Under the pieces are notes generated by a model. It was not told where the DNA came from and searched no databases. It worked only from the letters and a program-made list of their open reading frames with translations. This document shows, one piece after another, positions 11,146-22,558 of a stretch of 37,833 nucleotides of DNA; the first letter of the stretch is position 1, and each line of letters starts with the position of its first letter. Source of the DNA: Scytalidium lignicola (taxonomy: Eukaryota; Ascomycota; Leotiomycetes). The stretch is taken from the NCBI GenBank assembly GCA_002812745.2, contig NCSJ02000388.1, forward strand, positions 1-37,833, given 5' to 3'. The translations under genes and the position numbers were made by a program.

Positions 11146-13277
11146 TTACTCCTCATCCTTCTCGAGCGTAACTTCCTGTCCCTCTACGCTGCCAATGACT
11201 TGCGCAGCAGCATACTTCCGGATAACATCCTCCTCATGTAACTGCAGGAATGGTTCCGAGGCATCCTTGCCGGCCTGAGAAAGCAAGCTGGGGACTCCAC
11301 CGGGGTGCAGGTGGCTCCAGTTTGTCAGGTCGAGCACGACACCCTTCACGGCGACCCAGAGATCGTCCTTGGTGTTGTGCTTTGCGATTTCGGCGAGGGA
11401 GTATTTCTTATCTGGGACGCTTAGGGTGGCGGGAGTGGAGGATGGTTTTGGTTGGGCTGGAGCAGCGCTGGATGATGAGGATGGGGCGGTGGATGATGCG
11501 ATAGACTGGGAGGAGGATGAGGAAGCTTGAGTACCCCATTCTACAGAGACCTTGCCTGGTTGGCTTGGGTCGATGTGAAGAGAAATCTGGCCGAGACGGG
11601 ATGTGGCGCCGCTGCCCTTGAGCGCCTTCTGGAAGAGGAAGTTGGAGGCTGAGTCACCAGCAACACGTCCATAGACGACACATGCGAGCAGAGAGGAACC
11701 ACCAAGACGGTTGGCACCATGGACACCACCAGCTAACTCACCGCAGGCGTAGAGCCCATCGAAAGGCTTGTGTTCAGAGTTGAGGATCTGGGCCTTGTCA
11801 TTGATCTCGACACCACCCATGGTAAAGTGCAATACGGGTTCCATGAGCGCAACGTGGAAGTCATCGTTAATGTCCAGAGGACCATTGTGGAAGAATTTCT
11901 TGCCCCATGGGTCCTTTTTCTTGCCATCTGCAATGTCGTTGTACGTCTTGAAGGACTGCTGGAGGTGCTCGGGGGTGCAGCCAATGTCCTTGGCCAATTC
12001 TTTGCCAGTCATCTTCTTCATGAGACCACGAGCGGAGTAGTGACGGGTGTGGAAGTCGAGGACATTGGAGGCCTTGGAGTTCAAGACCAGGCGGATAGGG
12101 AACTTGCCCTTGTCCTTCTCCTTCCACATCATGCCAGAGACGTAATCTCGGTGGCCGAGATCGTCGCAGAAGCGGTCACCGTCGCTGTTAAGCAGGATAC
12201 CACCTTCACCACGAAGAGCCTCGGCAGCCAAGAACTTGGTCTTGGATCCGGGATCCTTGGGGTCGACGAGACCGGTAGGATGGACTTGAACCTTGTCCAA
12301 GTCAATGCCATTACCTCCGATAGACATGACCATCTTCTGACCATCACCGGTTGCGTGTGTACCGTTGGTGGTAGCCAGATCGTAGGTGTCTGGTCGCCAT
12401 TTCTTGAGAAGCGAGGTCTCTGTGAAATCAGCAGCGTAGCCACCGGTTGCGAGAACGACGGGGCCATCGAGAGTAGTGGACTCTCCGTTTAGCTCGTAAG
12501 TAACTCCGGTGATGAGGTTTCCATCTTTGTTGAGGCCTGTGACACGAGCGCTCTTGATGATCTGTACACGCTCTGGTTCGGCAACGGCCAGTTCTTCTAG
12601 ACGCTCCATAAGGGCGTAGGTAATGGCCATACCAGGGAACTTGGCATCGTGACCACGGTGAGTTCTGGGCTGGGAGTGACCACTACGAAAATTAGCTTTC
12701 TGNTTTTTTTTCTTCTTCATCTAGATGTGCTAATGGTATTAAAATTAAAACCCAAAGATATCACAGTAAAAAAAAAAGCCGCCTTACCCAAGCCGTGAAA
12801 CTAAGGTCAAATCTAGGTTGAAGATATCCTGTAACCACTCGACGGCAGCCGCTGATTTGTAGGTTAGGACCTTGATGAGGTCTGGTCTTGCCTGTTCACG
12901 GGCGGATTTCAGGGTATCATCGTAGAATTGCTTCACGCTGTCCTGGATCTTGGCTTCGACCTGAGTTCGGGTAAGGGCACCGTTGATTCCAGATGTCTGC
13001 GAGACATGTTGTTAGTCTTGTGCCAATTTTCGCTATCTCCTTCTCTGTATGTGCTGGATTGGAGAGTTACTTACCGCTTTGGTGGAGTTACCACCGAAAA
13101 AGCCTTGCTTATCCAGGACGATGACATTGCCGCCATTGAGGTAGATGGTGTGCGCCGCGCTCAAACCGGACACTGCAAGGGGATCAGTAAGTATGCCGGA
13201 ACCAAAGGACAGCAGACGATGAATCTGACGGAAGGAGACATACGGCCACCACCGACAACGATCACTTTCGATGTCAT
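11146..13277 (-). CDS. Soluble fumarate reductase with C-terminal cytochrome b5 domain
   Basis: This is a flavoprotein of the yeast Frd1/Osm1 type, which reduces fumarate to succinate and so reoxidises reduced flavin or NADH under low oxygen. Exons are 13277-13244, 13172-13075, 12996-12788 and 12682-11146; 1878 nt, 625 residues. Introns are GT-AG (71, 78 and 105 bp; the last contains the N at 12703). The FAD fold is at the N terminus (VIVVGGGLSG, residues 5-14) with GNSTKATSGINGA following; further family motifs are HPTGLVDPKDP, EALRGEGG, HFTMGGVEIN and GANRLGGSSLLACVVYGR. A Ser/Ala/Pro-rich linker leads to a cytochrome b5 domain (about residues 540-625) with the haem-ligand motif HLHPGG and a second candidate His in LQLHEED. 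Yeast Frd1 and Osm1 lack this domain. No targeting peptide is visible before the FAD fold, suggesting the cytosol. The short exon 1 is fixed by its match to the flavoprotein start. Confidence 0.94.
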
Positions 13278-14874
13278 TGTGTATGATGAGATATGTATTT
13301 GTTTATTGCGTGGATTCGTCACGAGAAATGATTATTCGTCGTGATGTCACTGGCTTAGCACAGCAAAGCCGAGAGCGACAGGAAGTAGTAGTAGCGGTGG
13401 CGGTGGTATAGGGCAAAGAAAGATACCGGAAGATGGAAGAGGGCGCGATGGAGAGAGAGAAGAGGAAGAAGAAGAGGGAAGCAGAAATGTTTTGTGGAGT
13501 GAGGAAGAGCGTATATATTGGGGTTAGTGATGCTGGGGGGGGGGCAGATGGAGAGGACGGCAAGCGGGCTAAGCAAGTAGCAGTGGCGGGCCCGGCTTGG
13601 GTGATCAGTCGAGTCTGGAGAAAGCTGTTTTGCCTTTGCGTCGCTGCGGCTGCCGAGGTTCTTTTTTGGCGGAGACCCCGGTTTCCTGCTAATTACTCGA
13701 TTGTGATTGGATGGATGGGCCCAAGTTGGTTACCTTGAATGTACGGAGGATGAGATATCAATTCTTGCCACGGCAATGCGCGGTACTGGATTGTTATTAT
13801 ATTGTATTGTATTGTAATTGTATTGTACAGTACAGGGCTTTTTCATCCTACTCTCCACGGACTCCGAGGACGGATGTTGGCCAGGACGACCACAAGCACG
13901 CCGTCACTCGCCGCGGTCTGTGTACCTCTGTACCTCTCTGTTCTCTCTCTCTCTATGTAATTGCTCCTTCATATGCCGATAATCTCTCCGGAACTAGAAC
14001 CGTCGAGTATCTTTCTCCATTATCAAAAGATTAAGAGGCCCAACGTATCTCTGTTGCTGTGAATCCGTTGCTGCTAAGAAAATCTCCACGGTCATTGCTG
14101 CTTTGTACTATTCTACGGGAAAATGCGCATGGGGTACGCCCGTACAATGCAGCTCACGCGAGTCAGGGCTGTTGGAGCATGTGAAAAGAGCGCAAAAGCA
14201 ACCCCAGGCCCCACCACTTGCTTTGCGGGCGTCAGATGATCCATAACTTACTTGGAGTGTTGCTTTGTTTCAACGTCCCAGCTCCTGTCACGAGCATTTA
14301 TTCCAGTATTAAACAATCTTTTATGTGCAATCATTTCTAGCATGTGAAAGTCGAGATCACAACACTCCCCAGCCCGGAGCTGACTACTTGTGCTACTCTC
14401 TTGGTTGGCCTCCAATGGCTCTGCGAAAAGTATATACGTAACGTACGGGGTACTCAACCTAGGCTGATGATGATGGCCGCTTGCATCCCTTCTGCAAAGC
14501 TAAAGTTGGGGATTGCTGATTGCTTGCTCTCTTCACCATCTCTCGTACGAGAGAGTTGAGGTCGTACCGAACAAAGCGGAACTTACCTCGGCCTTCTTTC
14601 TTCCGAGATTCCGATACCGAGAAGCACGAAAGGGCCAGGCACCGGTCACGTGGTAGATGCGAGCCTCATATTTCAGGACTTAATCCACTTCATCCACTTC
14701 ATCCACTTCAAGACGACGGACGCATGCATGAGACATACGATAATTATAGTGCAGTGCACAGCTCTAACGCACAATTATTTTACCTCTCTACCAACACTAC
14801 AACACTAGCTATATTCAGATTGGCTAGTTCATCTAACTTGTCTTCTTCTCTTTTATCATCTCGAGAACTGCAAA
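13278..14874. other. Intergenic, upstream of the fumarate reductase gene
   Basis: This includes the fumarate reductase promoter (minus strand). I see no supported gene. It contains an ATTGT-type tandem run near 13798-13824 leading into GTACAGTACAG (13825-13835), and three copies of a 9 bp unit at 14683-14709. The last part, up to 14874, would be the leader of the candidate small protein that follows. Confidence 0.5.
14683..14709. repeat. Three perfect copies of ATCCACTTC
   Basis: The 9 bp unit occurs three times without change, directly adjacent. It lies about 170 bp upstream of the candidate small membrane protein. Confidence 0.9.
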
Positions 14875-15048
14875 ATGTCTTCAGCGTTGAAGCACATAAC
14901 TTTCAAAACTTGGCTGCAGGGGAAGTTTTTGATATTTCTCCCTGTTTCCCCCCCTCCTTTTTTCGCCATCGTTTCAATCGTCCTTGTCTTGGTTGTTGTC
15001 GTTTCCATTACAACACTCGCTGTTTTACTGATCCCCCTTATATCATAA
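14875..15048 (+). CDS. Candidate 57-residue single-span membrane microprotein
   Basis: I do not recognise a family. The frame starts at an ATG in a favourable fungal context (GCAAAATGTC) and runs 57 codons to TAA. It begins MSSALKHITFKTWLQGKF, a polar and basic head with Lys and His, then has a PVSPPPFF turn and a long hydrophobic run of Ile, Val and Leu from about residue 31 to 56, ending at the C terminus. That is the layout of a tail-anchored or single-pass protein with a positive head, expected to face the cytosol. The leader is pyrimidine-rich (CTTGTCTTCTTCTCTTTTATC), as in many fungal 5' leaders. No intron is needed. Against it: the frame is short, other open frames overlap it on both strands, and hydrophobic stretches arise by chance in T-rich DNA. 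Confidence 0.35.
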   Translation: MSSALKHITFKTWLQGKFLIFLPVSPPPFFAIVSIVLVLVVVVSITTLAVLLIPLIS

Positions 15049-18000
15049 TTGCTTCTATGTCTGTAACCCCCTAGCAAGCACCCCTCTTCTTATTGGTAGT
15101 TCACTACACCAAAAACTCTCTCGTAGAATCCAGATGCATCAAAATGCCAAGTTTCCTCTTCTACGACTCGTATGATTGCAGTTTAGATTGTGCTACTCTC
15201 ATGTGATATTCTTCATGAATTGGTTTGTGTAGTTGATCAACAGGAGAGGCAATATCTTCCAGACATAGTATAATCATAGCCTGGAGATCTGGCTTTCAAA
15301 GAAGTGAATTATCATATGAGTAAATACTCCAGAAAGTCTTGCTACTTTCTTTCATTCACTAAATGAAAGGCAAGAACAAGGATATCAACTAGCATTCATA
15401 AATCTAAATACTCCTCCATCCTTATCTAAAATCAAATACCACCTCTTCTCGTTTGTGGTACCTCACGTTTCCAAACTTGTCAATTAGGGATTAGCAATAG
15501 GCTATCCACTCTCACAAACGGATTATCCCACGTAGCCAAACTAAACTTTCAACCAGCCCTTATCGCCGTTATTTTATCTGTTGTCATTATTCTCCCCGTC
15601 ATTTTCTCAAAATCAGCTATCGCGACTAATAAGTACTGTGACTACAATCGAATAGGAAGGGTATCGAGGTGCTTGATATACTCATCCAGGGGCGCCTCTG
15701 GTAGTTTAACTAATATGCTGTTCACAATGTAAGTTATGGCAAGTGCTTCAGTAAAAGGAACAGTCTGCCCCTAGTTGTCATTGAAAGGACGAGGGCAACG
15801 TTGACCAACTACTTCTCGAAACAGGAACCTAATTTCTGTCGTACTCTGCAAAGGACACCAAAACTTTCAGAGCAGTGGTTGCGAGAAGGTAGGATTAAAG
15901 TTTAGTTTGAAAACCCCTTCTTAAATAAAAAGGGAGCATCTTAATTCACTTCTTCTCGGATCAATATGGTGGTAGTCATATTCGATATTCAGATATACCC
16001 CTGGATATTCACTTCAATCTCAAAAGCAGAAGCATTTTCATTCCTTAAAAATTGCAAATCTTCCTCGTTATTATTGCTCTATTGTATTAATATCACAATA
16101 CTTTAAGTACTCTGCGGTACAAGTCATCGCCATATTTATTTCCCTTTATCTCCTATACTCCTGGCAATAGCGAATTCTAGTTCAATTAACCACGTTTTAT
16201 TCTCATACCCAATCCCAGATTTAGTTAAAAAAGAGAATACATAATCACCGCTACAAAATATCTATGTCGAATATAGAATACCTCATTCCTTAACATCATA
16301 CTTAAAGGTTAGTTACCAGATNAAAAAAGGATTTCTTAGATTCACCCCCAAGTTTTCTACAACTCCCCATGCCCACCGCTATTCTCAGTGTCCGCATAGT
16401 TTTCTCAATTCTATTCACTTTTCCACAAAAGATCTCTATGCCACTATAAATACCCTTCGTTCTTGACTCCCGTTTATACTTTAGCAACTTACATCTCAGC
16501 CATGTCAGATCTCTGCTAGTGAAATCAACACCAGCACCAGAACCAGCACCAGCACTAACACCAATACACAAAGGCTACCTACCCTAACACTAAGGAACGC
16601 TAGGCCACCGTTTCGCAGAAGACTATCCTGAAATTACGTCCCAGAAGTAGCTTCCCAACCGGCGTTGTGGCGACGTCAAACCACAAAACACTTCTACACA
16701 GCTAACGAGTCCGTATAACAACATCCTATATATATCTGACAAAAAGACTGGAAGTCGTGAACAAATCTCCTAGCCCATTAAATACTTATCCACGAAATAC
16801 TCTCAGTACGTCATCTATTTCGCACGTCGTCACGGCTGTTGTTGTCTCTGAACTAGTTTGAAATATAAGTGCCTTTCTTTCATCTCCGCACGGATTCTTA
16901 CAAATTGGTAGCAATGCACCCGTTACGATCGGTGGACCCTCCGGGTTATGAGCGAGAAAGGGAGGAGGAGGGGCGAACGATTGTAATATTACACCAAAAT
17001 AGGTTGTANTTTTTTTTTTACTACTACTACGGACCTTGGATTCAAAGCCCTAAACTCACGTGGTACCCTTCTTTCAAGTATCAGAAGAGCTTTCAACGAT
17101 GTTTCCAGATTATCCAATAATTCGAAAATGCAGGAGACATTGCGAGTTGGTAGGCTCTTGGATAATCAAAAGATAATCGAGGATAATAAATCAAGGATGG
17201 ATACATTGAGAAGAGACTCGGAACTTAAATATACCTCTCACCTGGATGAAGCGTATGCTAAAAATAGAAAGAAAGAAAAAGAATTACAGTTGCAAATTTC
17301 TAGAATATTAGTGTAATATTGAATCCGGCCTGTTGCTGTCATTTTGTGTTAATGTTTTCAATGTCATTATATAGCCCCTACCCGCTGTCAATTCTAGTCC
17401 GATACATGGGAAATTTATATATCCTTTGCTAATAATATCTAGACAAAATCATAAGTTTCGTATATAGCAGTGAGAACCAATAATTATGTGTAGTAGTTTT
17501 GATTTGATGTAATATTTGATGATACTTTAGATCTTTGGGTGTGATATATAAAATAAATCCCTCTCCACCCCCCCTAAAATAGATTTCCCAGCCAAAACGA
17601 CAGCAGGTATTTGTAGCAGAACTCCATGTGATGAACAGATGGTAAAGGGCTAGGGCTTTTTGTATGTGTATATATATAAAAACCATGCTTTAACCCCCCC
17701 AGCCTTTCCCCTCCCTATTTCCGCCGCGCCCCTTTTTTCTTCTTCCGTCTAGCCGACGGAGAAGGAAAAAACCATGACAATAATAGTAGTGGTAATAGTA
17801 GTTTCGTCCCAAAAAAACATATCCAACCATGAAAGACTTATTTCCCAGCCCAGAGAGGGAGAGAGAGATGGAGAGAGATGATATTCATTCACATTTGTGT
17901 TCCCGAATTCCCCCTCCCAAAACCACCCCCTTCCGGAAAAGCATTTGCCCATAACTCCTTGACGAGACAACTCCGCGCTGAACATATTCTCAATAAAAAA

Positions 18001-18049
18001 AAATTATAGTNAAAAAAAAACCAAAAGACATGACGAGGTGGAATATATA
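15049..18049. other. AT-rich intergenic interval
   Basis: There is no supported gene. The stretch is visibly AT-rich from about 15080 to 16860, has N characters beside homopolymers at 16322, 17009 and 18011, and contains one weak open frame at 17128-17316. The right end is the 3' flank of the sugar transporter. Confidence 0.5.
17128..17316 (+). CDS. Weak candidate: 62-residue highly charged ORF
   Basis: The frame starts with MQETLRVGRLLDNQKIIEDN and ends in KKEKELQLQISRILV. It is rich in Lys, Arg, Glu and Asp with regularly spaced Leu and Ile, which would suit an amphipathic helix or coiled coil. It has no recognised family and no partner exon that I could find. AT-rich DNA favours Lys, Asn and Ile by chance, so this may be spurious. 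Confidence 0.15.
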   Translation: MQETLRVGRLLDNQKIIEDNKSRMDTLRRDSELKYTSHLDEAYAKNRKKEKELQLQISRILV

Positions 18050-20027
18050 TTAATAACTTAAGTCAACATGCCCGAGTTGAGCTATTATCTTATCTTCTTC
18101 CGACATGGTGATTGTCGTCGTCCCGCTCTCGGTCGCACTGGCATTAGTGGAGGCGGTTCGCAGTCGCAATTCCGAGTCCTGATCTGTTAGTTGCACTGGT
18201 TGCACGCCACTGGCTGAGACGCCTTCATCACGCATGTCCTGAAAGCTCCAGCTAGGTTGGAAGTTGGGGCTGTTCCACGCGTGTTCCACTCGCTCGTACA
18301 GCTCGTCGATCTGTTCGAGACTGATCTTGCTTGTCTCGTAGACCATCGACCATACGAAGATGGTGGCGATGACGTTGAAGGTTGCCCAGAGGAAAAAGAC
18401 TTTGATACCGAGATTTGCGGTGCCTGGTCCACTGTTCACGAGAAAGGGCGTTCCGTAGGCTATTCCGAAGTTGAAGAGCCAGTTGGCAGAGGTCGAAATG
18501 GACATCGATTTGGCACGGACCTTAAGGGGGTAGATTTCCGATGTAACAACCCATGCCACGGGGCCCCAGGAGGCTGCGAAAAAGAAGATGTAGAAACAAA
18601 CGAATGCAATGAGGACCAGATTTGCTGCTCGCGAATCTGGGATGGTTGTGCCGACAGCGGCCATAACAAACTGACAAATGGCCATGCCACCAGCACCGAT
18701 CATAAGCAGTTTTCGACGGCCGAGAGCCTCGACCAGAATTATACCAGGGAGGGTGGATACGACGTTGACAACGTTGGTGATGAGTTGGATGACAAAGGGG
18801 GAGGAAATGCCGATGTTCTTGAAGAAGGTGGTTCCATAGTAGAAGATGAAGTTACAGCCCGTAAGCTGTTGCAAGATTTGCAAACCACATCCGGTCAGGA
18901 GACGACGACCAAGATGTGGCGAGCCGAGGAAGGCATCTCGATACGTTGAAGGACCAAGACTGAGTTCATATTCGTGGTTGGCTTCAATTTCTGCGAGCTC
19001 TTCGATCAGGGCGGGATGGGTAATATCTAGTCGACGAAGACGGCTCAAGGAGGAAGCAGCCTCGGCATGAAGATTCTGTTTGATGAGATAGCGAGGGGTT
19101 TCGGGGAGGAGAAGGAGACCAAGGAAGAGAACGCCAGCCCAGACAAACTGCAGAGAGAGCGGGATACGATAGGCGTTCACACTGTCGATATTACACGTGA
19201 TGATGTTGACGACGGAGGCCAGGAAGATACCGGTCGTGATGGCCAGTTGGTATGCACCGACCAGCGTCCCGCGAATCCATTTCGGCGCCATTTCAGATTG
19301 ATACAGGGGAACAAGGACCGAAACGAGACCTACTCCCAGACCAGCAAAGCATCTGTTTTTGGGATTAGAAGGTCAGTATACACATCATCTTGCAAATAAG
19401 GCGTGGCGTGGCATGCTAGGTAGTAGAGAACGTTGCTTAAGGAAGGAGAGACTCACCTTCCGCTCAAAAGGAGTGGAATATGCATCGCTACGGTCTGGAG
19501 ACACACACCGAAGGAGAAGATAATGACGGCAATGAGAAGGGAGAAACGACGACCGAATCGATCACCGAGAGGAGCTGCAATAAGGGCTCCGAAAAAAGTT
19601 CCAGCACTTAAGATGGCCACGGTTTGCGACGACTGAGCGGGTGACAGGTTCTTTTCATGGTCAGCCGGGTCGATGTAGCCGGTCGAGAACTGATTCCGAA
19701 AGGCGTTCATGGCGAGGATGCCAGATATCGATCTAGAAGAGCAGAAGTTAGCCCGCGCTTCGTCTTCACACAGATTCCCGAGATTTGAAGAAAGGCCACT
19801 GATCCACATCGTTGCTCTCTCTCGTGCCAAGGGTCGTCCTATCCCGCTCCTGCTCTTTCCATTTCTCACTAACTCACTCACTCTCTCCCTCACAATCTCT
19901 CTTGAATATCTCGCTGTACTCACCCTGTATCATAACCAAATAGAAGACCTCCTGTCGCGACGAACAACCCGACCATGATCGCGGGGGCCGAAGAGCCAGC
20001 GACATTATCGGGTTTGTGCCACGCCAT
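18050..20027 (-). CDS. MFS sugar transporter (glucose/monosaccharide porter family)
   Basis: This is a plasma-membrane sugar porter with twelve predicted helices. Exons are 20027-19924, 19732-19457 and 19352-18050; 1683 nt, 560 residues. Introns are GT-AG, 191 and 104 bp. It starts MAWHKPDNVAGSSAPA, a common fungal porter opening, then has GGLLFGYDTG in helix 1, GDRFGRR between helices 2 and 3, PETPRYLIKQ after helix 6, QQLTGCNFIFYYGTTFF in helix 7 and EALGRRKL in the later loop. The tail of about 90 residues is cytosolic and Ser/Thr-rich. These features resemble fungal hexose transporters and the RCO-3 group of glucose sensors, but the tail is not as long as in yeast Snf3/Rgt2. An in-frame ATG four codons upstream (20039-20037), in a strong context, would give 564 residues. 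The substrate cannot be read from sequence. Confidence 0.92.
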
Positions 20028-20840
20028 GGCTATCACCATGGTGGTGGAGACGGTGGGCGTTTGCGGGCCAAATCGGCAGCGAGCGACTGATGATCGTGGA
20101 GGTTGGAAAAAATAATCTCTCTATATATGCTTTCTTTCGCAGGTCGACCTCGGACGCACACGGCGGCGCTGAGGAGACTTCAATGACGGAGACCCGAGGG
20201 ACAAAGCGCAGGAATCAGCATCTCTATTGGATCCAAGGACGTCGTGTGCTGGTGTTACTGCCGAACACCATTCTCCAGACGGTTTCTCGCGCGGTGGAAT
20301 TTTGGGTGGTTGTGCTCTGCGATGGGATCGGAGAATGAGGTTGGTCGGTATGATTCGGTTGTATGGTTGATCTCGGGCGAGAGGCGAAATGCGATGCCCT
20401 TTTTTTTTGTTGTTTGTTTGTTTTATGTCAGCGTGCTCGATCCCCAAGTCCAAGTTTCCAAGTCCCAAGAGGCCAGAAGCGATATCGATGTCGTCGGGGG
20501 ACAGTGTCGTAATGGCGATGTTAATGGTTGGTGATGGATGGATGGGTGAGGGATCGGAGTGGAAGTCGTGGGTCGTCAGGGTCAAGGCTGGCATGGAGGA
20601 GGAAAAGCCCTGGGGTGGGTTTGCCTCTGGGAAAAAGGTTGTGGTGCGGCCGCTTCAGCAGAAAAGGGAGTGCGAGCCAGACAGGCGACAAGGTGCCCGT
20701 CAATTAGCAGCACCAGCAGCAGTACGGTAGGAGGGAGGGGAGGGACAGTCGTTTGTGGGGAAGCAGCGAGGAGAAGGAATTACCGTAGTAGTAATTACAA
20801 CTACTACCACCACCACCACCCCAGGCCCCCAGAGAGTCTG

Positions 20841-20866
20841 GTACGGTACGGTAGTGTACGGTACAG
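20841..20866. repeat. GTACGGTAC-type short tandem repeat
   Basis: Overlapping GTACGGTA units with one interruption. Related GTAC repeats occur at several other intergenic places in this window and in none of the exons I read closely. Confidence 0.75.
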
Positions 20867-22051
20867 CACTACAACCCCTACATCAACACCTACTGTAAGT
20901 ACAACAACAACTGGTCGTCCTCGCCGCCATGCCCGCTTTCAGCCGTTGGCAGCAACCGGCCGCAACACAGTGGACAGTGGACAGATGGACAGGCCACGGC
21001 ACCGCTGGGCGGGGGTTCTGGTTGGCTGCGCCAGGGAGGAGACCGTCGAGAAGGCGTCCAGAGGCGTTCCAGCGTCTTGGGCAGCCACTGAGCCAGTCCG
21101 GTTCGGTAACAAGTTCATATTCTGGGCATCCAGGTGCCAGGCTAACCCAGTATGCTTCCGTACCGTCCACAGAAGTCAAGAGCGTCATGATTATTACGGT
21201 ATTGTATGGTATTCACGGGAGCAGCTGGAGGCGGTGCTGGCTTGGTCGAGGGCTGGGGTTTCTGGGCTTGCAAATTTCACCATGCGTGCCACGCGTGCCA
21301 CGGTACTGTGGGATGGTGACCAGCCGTGCAAGAAATCAGCGTCAGATAATGATGGTTACGATTATCCCTCCACGTTCCGCTGATGAGGTACTGTACTGTA
21401 TTAGAGGTGGTCAGTGTGGTCCCGTCAAATGGTCCATGAGATGGAAACGTGGTGAAATCTGCCCCCGAGAGAAGAGCGTTGGGGGGGGGGGGTTGTCATG
21501 GAGGATCTCCCGATCAACTGCGGAGGCAGGGAAGGGTAGTACTCTTGGGACTGCACAGAACTGTAGTGGTGGTCCTGGTCCTTCCAGTAGGGGGTGATGT
21601 GATGGATGATCGCTGGCCAGGGTTGTTTTTAGTGGTCCATTAGTCGATGCTCGATGGACGATGGATTGATGCTTGATGCTTGAGAGCTGCGATGGGAAAT
21701 TCATGAGACGCAGGCACCTAATTACAGCATTGTAATTGTCTCGGGTGCGCGCGCTACTACTCAAGCAGTTAAGCACCATATGTGAGGAACTCGGTTCCGC
21801 AGTTTTCGTCGAGTACGAGCGAAGAAGAAAAGAAAGAGACAAGCCTCAAACATCCTGCTACCAGTGCTTTCTCCCAGAATAGAGAGCAAGGGGGCTTTCC
21901 ACCGAGAATCCTAGCGGCTGACGTTTGCAGTAAAATCCGCGCCCCGGGAATCGAAAATCCGGTAGACNTTTTTTTTATGCCTGTCTCTGCTCCGATGTCT
22001 CTCTCTGTGGTGTCTGTGGGTTGTGTGTGGCTGGATGTTTGAGCGTAATAG

Positions 22052-22069
22052 GTACGAGTACGAGTACGG
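22052..22069. repeat. GTACGA tandem repeat
   Basis: Two and a half copies of GTACGA followed by GTACGG, another member of the intergenic GTAC repeats. Confidence 0.75.
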
Positions 22070-22558
22070 TAGTTAATATGATCCGTGACCCAAAAGGCAC
22101 GGCAAAAGGTTGGCGCCGAGGAGAATTGTGCTGCTCTCCTGCTCTCTGTACTTTTCTCTCTTGGTACTACTGTACTGCAGTCATTCATCAACACTGAGCA
22201 GCATCAATCATTGAACGGATTTAAGCCGTCGGTCGTCACCTTCCAGCCGTACCATATCCGCAACAAAAGGCAGCATCAACCTGGTATCGTCCGATCGAGC
22301 CACACAAACCCCTCTGCAACCGTCGCGGGCCACCAACATCACCATCTTCCTCAACGTCATCAGTATCGTCTTAATTATTATTATCGAAGCTTCATCTCAT
22401 CCCCTTTACTTCGCTTCGTCTTTTCTTTACAGCGTCGCACAGTGAAGCCATTCTAGCCATTCTAGCTCACTGCCATCGGGAAAAGAAGGAGGGGATTTAT
22501 CGGCATTTCAGAAATTTGTGCTAGGTTGATGTTTGCTTCTCTCTCTCTGCGACGACAG

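Larger units (their letters stand above)
20028..22450. other. Intergenic, upstream of the sugar transporter, repeat-bearing
   Basis: This holds the transporter promoter at its left end. Long open frames here (for example on the plus strand at 20559-21383) are low-complexity, with His, Thr and Ser runs produced by triplet and GTAC repeats, and match nothing I know. GTAC repeats lie at 20841-20866, 21388-21400 and 22052-22069. Confidence 0.5.

Noticed and set aside
11770..12492. 240-codon plus-strand frame
   Set aside because: It is the antisense shadow of the fumarate reductase exon; the minus-strand reading carries the conserved motifs.
774..13277. A secondary-metabolite or virulence gene cluster
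   Set aside because: No synthase, tailoring enzyme set or pathway regulator; the genes are of unrelated housekeeping and growth functions.
14520..15074. 184-codon plus-strand frame
   Set aside because: Composition is irregular and includes the 9 bp repeat read as NPLHPLHPLQ; the shorter frame at 14875 in another phase looks more like a protein.
18257..18949. 230-codon plus-strand frame
   Set aside because: Antisense shadow of the sugar transporter's last exon.
20559..21383. 274-codon plus-strand open frame upstream of the transporter
   Set aside because: Low-complexity (His, Tyr, Thr and Arg runs from triplet and GTAC repeats), overlapped by other long frames, no family resemblance.
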